Assembly (NCBI RefSeq): GCF_024763615.1
Contig: NC_077223.1
Span: forward strand, 4,650,001-4,714,000
Direction of reading: 5' to 3'
Length of the DNA stretch: 64,000 nt
Origin: Phlebotomus papatasi
Taxonomy: Eukaryota; Arthropoda; Insecta; Diptera; Psychodidae
Shown here: in pieces, positions 58,048 through 64,000 of the stretch
Layout: each line of letters begins with the position of its first letter
Position numbering within the stretch: the stretch's first letter is position 1
Translations under genes and position numbers: made by a program
Notes under the pieces: model-generated
Seen by the model: only the letters and a program-made list of their open reading frames with translations
What the model was told of the DNA's origin: nothing
Databases searched by the model: none

Positions 58048-58430
58048 GGGGAAAGGCTCATAATTTTGTTCAGTTTCTTATTTTGGACACTTTGAGGATA
58101 AAATTGGACACTAAAAATAAATTGATTAAAATTATGGATTTTTATTCCAATATTTGATGAATAAGGAATTCTATCTAAATATTTGTTCTTTTTGGAAGAT
58201 TTTGACACTAAATAGGTTAAATTTTGAATATGATTTGAGTTGAAATTGCTTTGTTGAAAATTCAGTGTGAGCAATTGCTTACGAGAAATATGACAGAACT
58301 TCTTGTTTACATCAGTCTTATTTAGCTGTGGTGAAGTACTAACAATGTTTCTTCGCTTTTTTTGAGTAATATTATTGAATATTCATTGAATATTGTGTTG
58401 ATTCAGGTTAGTGGTGATTTGTACATTTGA
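58048..58430 (+). repeat. Pogo-like element family P copy 4 (3'-truncated)
   Basis: GGGGAAAGGCTCATAATTTT starts it after TA, and similarity to 39200-39585 continues until GATTTGTACATTTGA near 58430, where it stops abruptly. The right half and right TIR are missing. Confidence 0.8.
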
Positions 58431-60234
58431 TTGGATTTGGGACACTTTCTCATGTTTTGACTTTGAGACATTATGCCAAAGAATCAAAAAACTGTTTAGG
58501 AATTTCGTAAATCCACAAGTATTGCCTTCAACTAAAGGATTCGATTGAGCTCATAAAATAAAATGGGATTTTGGGCACGGTGCTTCGAGGCACCGTGGGA
58601 CAAGAACGAGGATGTGTGGGACATCTTTTTTAATGATAAAATTATGAATAAATACACAGAATTTTAATTTGAAGGCTCACAGAGTCCGTTTTCAGAAATT
58701 TAGAAAAAAAATCTGTTTTTTTCTTAGCTAAGATATATTCCCAATTCTAATTAGTCAACTTGTCAGGGGCTTGATTTGAACCCTTTTGTGTTTTATTTAA
58801 CACTTGCAGTGTTATTTTTTAAAGCTTTATCTCACACTTGTTTCCTTTAGACCAAGAAAGGATACAAGAAATTCTAAATTCAGTGATAGGACCTAATAAT
58901 TGATACTGGATATATTCAACCATTAGAGATGAAAGTGTTAAATCAACCCTAATTCCAAAGCACTTTTCCCAGCATTTCTCTCTCAGTGTAGAAATAATTA
59001 CCGCAATTTTGAAAGAGTGAACGGTACGAAAAATTTTCACACCAATCTTTCTGACACTTTTCCACAAGTATTGGTGCTTCTGGGGATCTTACACTATATG
59101 AAAGAATATTTTTAGCTTTATCCGCGCATCAACACAAAAATAATTCCGTCGCCGATTTAAAGAATCAACACACTTTTTGGGATCTACTCCCCTCCGGAGA
59201 TTGGCTTATAAAATTGCGCCAAGTTGACCATCATTTAGCAATAATAGAAGGCACATATTTGACACCCACTGAAGTGCGGGTGTTGGCAATTCTTCCAATG
59301 ATTTATTACCGGGATGATCTCAAGTGGCACGAGTTAATTTAACATCATACACATGCCATCAAATCTGCTCGTTGCACTTAAAATCCCCTTGAGACACTTT
59401 CACCCAGTCACTTCGAGGTCACAAAAACGTCACTATGGACACTCTATTACTCTCTAATCCTCACTATATCCAGCACAAAAAAGTAATTCACAGTCGCATC
59501 TGGCACGGAATTGGAGGTGATAAAAGACGCGTGCCTCTTGGCATGAGAAGAACTCCAATCTTAGAACACTTGGCCAGTACCAGAGAGCATCCGGTATGTT
59601 CGTTTTCCACCGACAAACTGGCTGACTTTCCTAGCATACACTCCCAAAAAGCCGCACTTTTCACACCGACGCACACCGATACTTCCCGCCAAACTGAGAG
59701 AGACGCCGAGAGAGCCAAATCCCGCCAGAGAGAGAATCATCCATTCATTTTTCCGGCAGTAGCAACACGTGGATGATTTTCCCGCGAAGGTGGAGAAACC
59801 TCTGTCCTCCTTTGCCTAAATGCCACTCTCTGATTGACACGATGTCAATACAAAACACCAAAACTATTATTCGTCAAGTACAAACACTCATCCTCCTACT
59901 TGATGTCAATCTTCAAATTTTCCTCAATTCGCGTCAACAAATTGTCCACAAATACAACAATTGAATCAATACCTCGCAGATTATCATCAATTTCCCAACA
60001 CGCCCAGCAATTGAAGCGTAATGGGATATTAATCAGTCAATAATCACATAATTATTACCCTCAATCGTACTGAATTACCTCTCGAGGCAAATAAATTTCC
60101 TCTTCGGTACTTCTTCACGTGTACGTGGCTTTGGTTTCCCGCCAAAATCCAGTGTGGTGAGTTCCAGCAGCGAATTGTGGTAAAAGCGAACTCACAAAAG
60201 CGACATCTGACCACTCATCATGGAAGGAAGAGGT
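58431..60234. other. Unassigned DNA with a GC-richer, CpG-containing patch
   Basis: 59160-60200 is less AT-rich, with GAGAGA words (59695-59740), CACGTG at 60116 and many CpGs. Open frames on both strands at 59435-59776 look like by-products of base composition. It could be the promoter or 5' UTR of a gene lying outside what I can see. An 8-bp-stem hairpin CACGGTGC/GCACCGTG lies at 58576-58597. Confidence 0.3.
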
Positions 60235-60676
60235 TTAGATTTAAATCTCTTGGATATTCGTTGGGCTTTGACTTCAAAGCTGCTTTGGAAGAGGTGCAAG
60301 AAGTAATTAAAAATAATACCAATAGTTTTCTTAATTCCCAAATAAATCTTTAATCGGAGTTTAGGTTTCGTATTTTATGATCTTTAATCTTAAAATGCAA
60401 AATTTCTTTAATAGTTGAATAATGAAGCTGCAATGAAGACATTAAACTACTTTAAAAGCACTATTCCGTATACGAAAAAAACTAAATCTGGCTTAATTTC
60501 AACCCTAATAACGCTAATCTGCTAATCTCAATTTACGTCATTCTTTGTTAATTCAGCTTTAAATATTTAACTTCAATAAATAAAATTTCTCTATATAAAG
60601 GTTATGATGTAGGAAAATGCTTTGAGGCTTCAAACACTTTATATTTTTCCAATATTTCTTTAATGAATCCGACCTA

Positions 60677-60877
60677 GGGGAAGATGGGGATCTTTGAATG
60701 TGGGGCAGCTTTGAAATTGGATTTTTTTAAAAATATTTTTAAATAACATTGAGCTTTACCATGATATAATTTAGCTGCACAAACAGATTGAGATGCAAAA
60801 TTACATTATGATAAGGCTCACTTCCATTTAGAAGACATAGAAGAAAAATCCCAATTTCAAAGGTGCCCAATTCCATC
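60677..60877. repeat. MITE family F copy 2, nested (TA)
   Basis: GGGGAAGATGGGGATCTTTG to CAAAGGTGCCCAATTCCATC, with the interior of 16040-16248 (AACAGATTGAGATGCAAAATTA). The flanks GACC-TA and TA-GGTC show insertion at the palindrome centre of family H. Confidence 0.8.
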
Positions 60878-60894
60878 TAGGTCGGATTCATTAA

Positions 60895-61408
60895 CCCTTT
60901 AAGGACGATTGGAACACCGGTGTCCCATAAAGAAAATAATTTTTCCTGACTACCTAAAGTTATTTTTTCCTATGTCTGTACATAATTGTAAAGTAGAAGG
61001 TTGAAGGAATCTAGAATATTTTTTGCAAGTCTCTAGCTATTTGCTATGTAGTAAATATTTAAGCTCAAAAATGGCGAATTTTTAAATTCTAAAATTTATA
61101 ATTGATTTTATTTATTTTTTATACTTCCAATTTTTTTTAAACAAAACCCTTTTCACAATAAAAACTACAATACTCATACGTAATATTTTTCATTAAAGCA
61201 AAAAATATTATTCATTGGTATTATCAGAAAAATTACTTGAATTTTTGGGCTATTTTTGTCCCTATCGTCCATAGAAGCACAAAATACACCGAATCAGACT
61301 CTGTTGGACTTTCCAAGTTTAGATGTAAGACTTATCATTGATTATGTTTCTCAGTTTAATTTTTATTGTTGATTTTCAATCGGTAAAAAGTGCCTCGTCG
61401 TAAAGGGG
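60895..61408. repeat. TTAA-flanked piggyBac-like MITE, nested (514 bp)
   Basis: CCCTTTAAGGACGA at the left pairs imperfectly with TCGTAAAGGGG at the right; TTAA on both sides (60891-60894 and 61409-61412). The left arm of the host keeps one TTAA at the same point, so the duplication is clear. Just inside, GGAACACCGGTGTCCC is a palindrome. Confidence 0.82.
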
Positions 61409-61917
61409 TTAAAGGAATATAGGAGAAACAATAAGTGTTCGAAGCCTCAAAGCCTATCCCTATTTCATAACCTTTATATAGAGACATTTTATTTATTTAA
61501 GTTAAATATTTAAAGCTGAATTAGCAAAGAATTAGGTAAATTGCTACACAGATTAGCGTTGTTGGGGTTAAAAGTAAGCCATTTTTTCGTATGCAGAAGC
61601 ATGGAATAGTGCTTTTAAAGTAGTTTGACTTTTTTTTCATTTCAGCTTCATTATAGAGCTATAATTAACTTAAAGAAATTTTGTATTTTAATAATAAAGA
61701 TTACAGAATATGAATCTTGAAATTCACTTAAAGATTTATTTGGAAATTAAGAGAACTTTTGGTATTATTTTTAATCACTATAGTAAAGTTTGGATTATAT
61801 TTAATTGTGGGGGTCCCCTATTTCATCTAGTCACTATCTCTAACCGTGTGGTCTATAATATTGCTAAAAGATATATGATAAGCGGAAGGCCCATCCTTGG
61901 GCTCCCAACTCATTCTA

Positions 61918-62060
61918 AAGGTGTCTACACATTGAGCACAATTTTCGTCAAAAATTGCTTTTTTGAAGGAAATTGGCTGCAGTGCTGTAGGCAGAAACGT
62001 CAAAATTCTGTCAAAAATGCAATTTTTGACAAAAATTGCTCCCAATGTGTAGAGGCCTTA
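61918..62060 (+). repeat. MITE family B copy 4
   Basis: AAAGGTGTCTACACATTGAG to CTCCCAATGTGTAGAGGCCTT, with TTTTTGACAAAAATTGC inside. It is the closest match to 4771-4908. Confidence 0.85.
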
Positions 62061-62348
62061 AGTGTTTTTTGGAACCAAATGAGGAAGATTCATAGTTTTT
62101 TTTATTTATATTTCTAAAGACATAATTTGCACTCTTTTTAGTATTTTATTGAGCTAAGAATGATTTATTAGAAATTATTTCGATTTATTTTTCATTTCAT
62201 GGAGCATTTTAAAGTGACATCGAATAAACGAGCTGCAAAAAGTCAGCAAAAAGTTGAAAATGAGCAGTGAAAAGTAAACAAAGCAGTACTTTATTGAAAA
62301 CAGTCAGTAAATAATTTAAAGTGAGCTGTAAAATGTTTAAATAGAGTA

Positions 62349-62582
62349 GGGGAAGGCGCGCTACATTCGGAAGATTCAAGTTTCGAACAGCTCATTTTTT
62401 TCCAATATTTTTAATAAATTTCACCCATTATAATAATTTAGTAATTATAATTATTTAGTAACTAATAACGAACCCAATACCTCAAATTTTCAGGAAAAAG
62501 CCATGGTCCCAAACCATTAAGAACATAGAAAAAAATTGAGATGTTCGAAGTTTGAGTCATCCGAAGATAGTGCACTTTCTCC
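62349..62582. repeat. TA-flanked MITE, GGGGAAGGCGCGC type (234 bp)
   Basis: GGGGAAGGCGCGCTACATTC to ATAGTGCACTTTCTCC, TA on both sides. Inner pairs CAAGTTTCGAACAGCTCA and TGAGATGTTCGAAGTTTG extend the arms. Confidence 0.75.
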
Positions 62583-62689
62583 TAGAAGAATATTAGAAAT
62601 GAGCAGTAAAAATATTTAGTTCGATAAGTGAAAAATTAAAAAGGTGGTCAATGATATTAAAAGGGTGATAGAGCGTCACAACGAAACGA

Positions 62690-63055
62690 TTCATAAATTA
62701 CTCAAAAAATACTCCAAAATAGTTTAAGAATAATACAATTGATTTTCGTACAAATATTACTTATCGTTTCATAAGTGGTTTATTACTGGTTCACAACCGA
62801 TTTGAACCGATTTTGAATTACTCAAAACATTGTTCAAAATAATTTAGGATAAATATAATTGAATATAGATTAAAAATTATTTATCGTTTACACTTGTCAA
62901 GAATTCCAAGACCTTTCCAACGAGCCCAAACATGATGCCATGCTGTTGAGAAATACGCTCTCCAGAAGCTTTTTTAACTTTGACTTTGAAAAACCGTTAT
63001 TAGGAATGAATCAACGGTGTTTTTGTATATGGACGAGATGTCTGCCTAGCTAACT
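62690..63055 (+). repeat. Family X repeat copy 3 (longest)
   Basis: CACAACCGATTTGAACCGAT, CCAAGACCTTTCCAACGAG and GATGTCTGCCTAGCTAAC tie it to 15255-15470 and the reverse of 31209-31385. No TIR or ORF seen. Confidence 0.6.
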
Positions 63056-64000
63056 TTTCACTAATCAATAAATTGAAATGAACTTTAAATATCAAGAAAA
63101 ATATAGTGAAAATTTCAAGAAATTTTGGACATTTTGGAAATGCTCATGAAATTTTCGAAATTCATCATATCAGTGTGTTTTGAGAAATTATTAACTATTT
63201 AATTTATTTTCTGATGAAATTGAATACATGTTTTTAATGTTCATTTTTAACATTTTACTGCTCACTTTTAATATCTTGATAATCGTTTTCAATAAATATA
63301 CTGCTATTAAAATACTTAGGATCCCTACTTCGTTTGTTCTATTTATGCCCTCCTGAATTTTAATAGAAAAAAATGTGCATTAAAGAGATTGAAAGTTGAA
63401 ATAAGATAAAATAATTGTAAGGACCAGCTTCATTTAGAAATAGGCGGAAAAGTCGTATAACAATCTAACCTCACAGCTCAAAGTAGCCCCACCTCCCCCT
63501 ACATCGTTTCTACATTTTGACGTTTGTACCATTTCTGTATAAAGCTTAAAGAAAATTAACAGTTTAAAATTCAAGATCGTTATTGAAGAATGCTAATCAG
63601 GCTGTAAAGGTCAATTTGAAGATTTATCTCGGAATTGAGCCTAAACACAAGTAGATTTTGATTCTCCAATAGTGTCTTGGATAAAAGGTAAACGAAACTT
63701 TATTTGCACAAAAAGTCGTTGATTATCTAAGAATTCAAATTCAATTTCGAATTTTCATACCAAATTTTCGAACAAGGTGGGGAAAATTTATCCGATATCA
63801 CACTAATAAGCCCGCAAAAGTGCACTTACTCAGTGATTATGGAGTGATTAAGTAATGGGACAAGAACAGTAAGCGTCGTTGTTCTGTTTTATTCCTCACA
63901 ACAATATGAAGACCGTCACATTTTGACACTTGAGCACTTCGAAATTCGAACAGGATGTATCTCAGCCACCTTGCGGAATTATCTAAAAGTAAGAAAGTCT
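63056..64000. other. Unassigned DNA
   Basis: No gene, RNA or repeat family recognised up to the window end. Confidence 0.4.

Larger units (their letters stand above)
60235..61770. repeat. Foldback family H copy 2, with two nested MITEs
   Basis: GCTTTGAGGCTTCAAACAC, CTATATAAAGGTTATGA and TAAATATTTAACTT on the left have inverted partners at 61435-61530, and pairing continues outward through CTTTAAAAGCACTATTCCGT to about 60340 and 61760. Text near 60240-60300 is shared with 28090-28175. The centre is split by MITEs at 60677-60877 and 60895-61408. Confidence 0.75.

Noticed and set aside
58576..58597. Perfect 8-bp hairpin resembling a terminator
   Set aside because: The genome is eukaryotic and there is no T-run or neighbouring transcript to terminate.

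Overview
This is an AT-rich, repeat-dominated stretch of an insect nuclear genome. The only intact protein-coding genes I can support are two tandem insect-type odorant receptors (7tm_6 family), each split by one very short intron. Those introns (54 and 60 nt), the receptor family and the transposon content fit a dipteran; a sand fly or mosquito relative is my inference, and the species cannot be named from the window.

Layout: 1-9.5 kb holds a 5'-truncated non-LTR retrotransposon end with a (TAAG)n tail, a 0.9 kb foldback element, a reverse-transcriptase fragment and a 1.34 kb near-palindrome flanked by TA. 9.5-12.6 kb holds a 51-bp minisatellite array and small inverted-repeat elements. 12.6-18.3 kb is a field of MITE-like elements, including a clean nested insertion. 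18.8-22.6 kb carries the two receptor genes, separated by about 1.4 kb of repeat-rich DNA. 22.8-31 kb has elements flanked by TA or TTAA. 32-37 kb is a SINE-rich zone with a three-level nest (foldback, SINE, hAT-like MITE). 39-41.7 kb has a decayed pogo-like element and a mariner transposase pseudogene. 45.1-47.6 kb has two head-to-head PIF/Harbinger deletion derivatives inside a TTAA-flanked element. 50.6-53.7 kb is a 3.1 kb TA-flanked element that appears to carry a spliced gene of unknown family. 54.5-64 kb has further copies of the same families plus unassigned DNA.

How the parts relate: the two receptors are ungapped paralogues (374 aa each, about 48% identical by hand count, same intron position and phase), so they arose by local duplication. 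Almost everything else is mobile-element debris. Many unrelated-looking MITE families share the same edge (TA target plus a GGGG or GGG start), the same edge as a family with remnants of a pogo-type DNA-binding region; one transposase lineage may have mobilised them all. Several insertions can be ordered in time because an uninterrupted copy of the host element is also in the window. No CRISPR, operon, bacterial or viral gene was seen. All alignments here were done by eye, so edges of decayed repeats are approximate.
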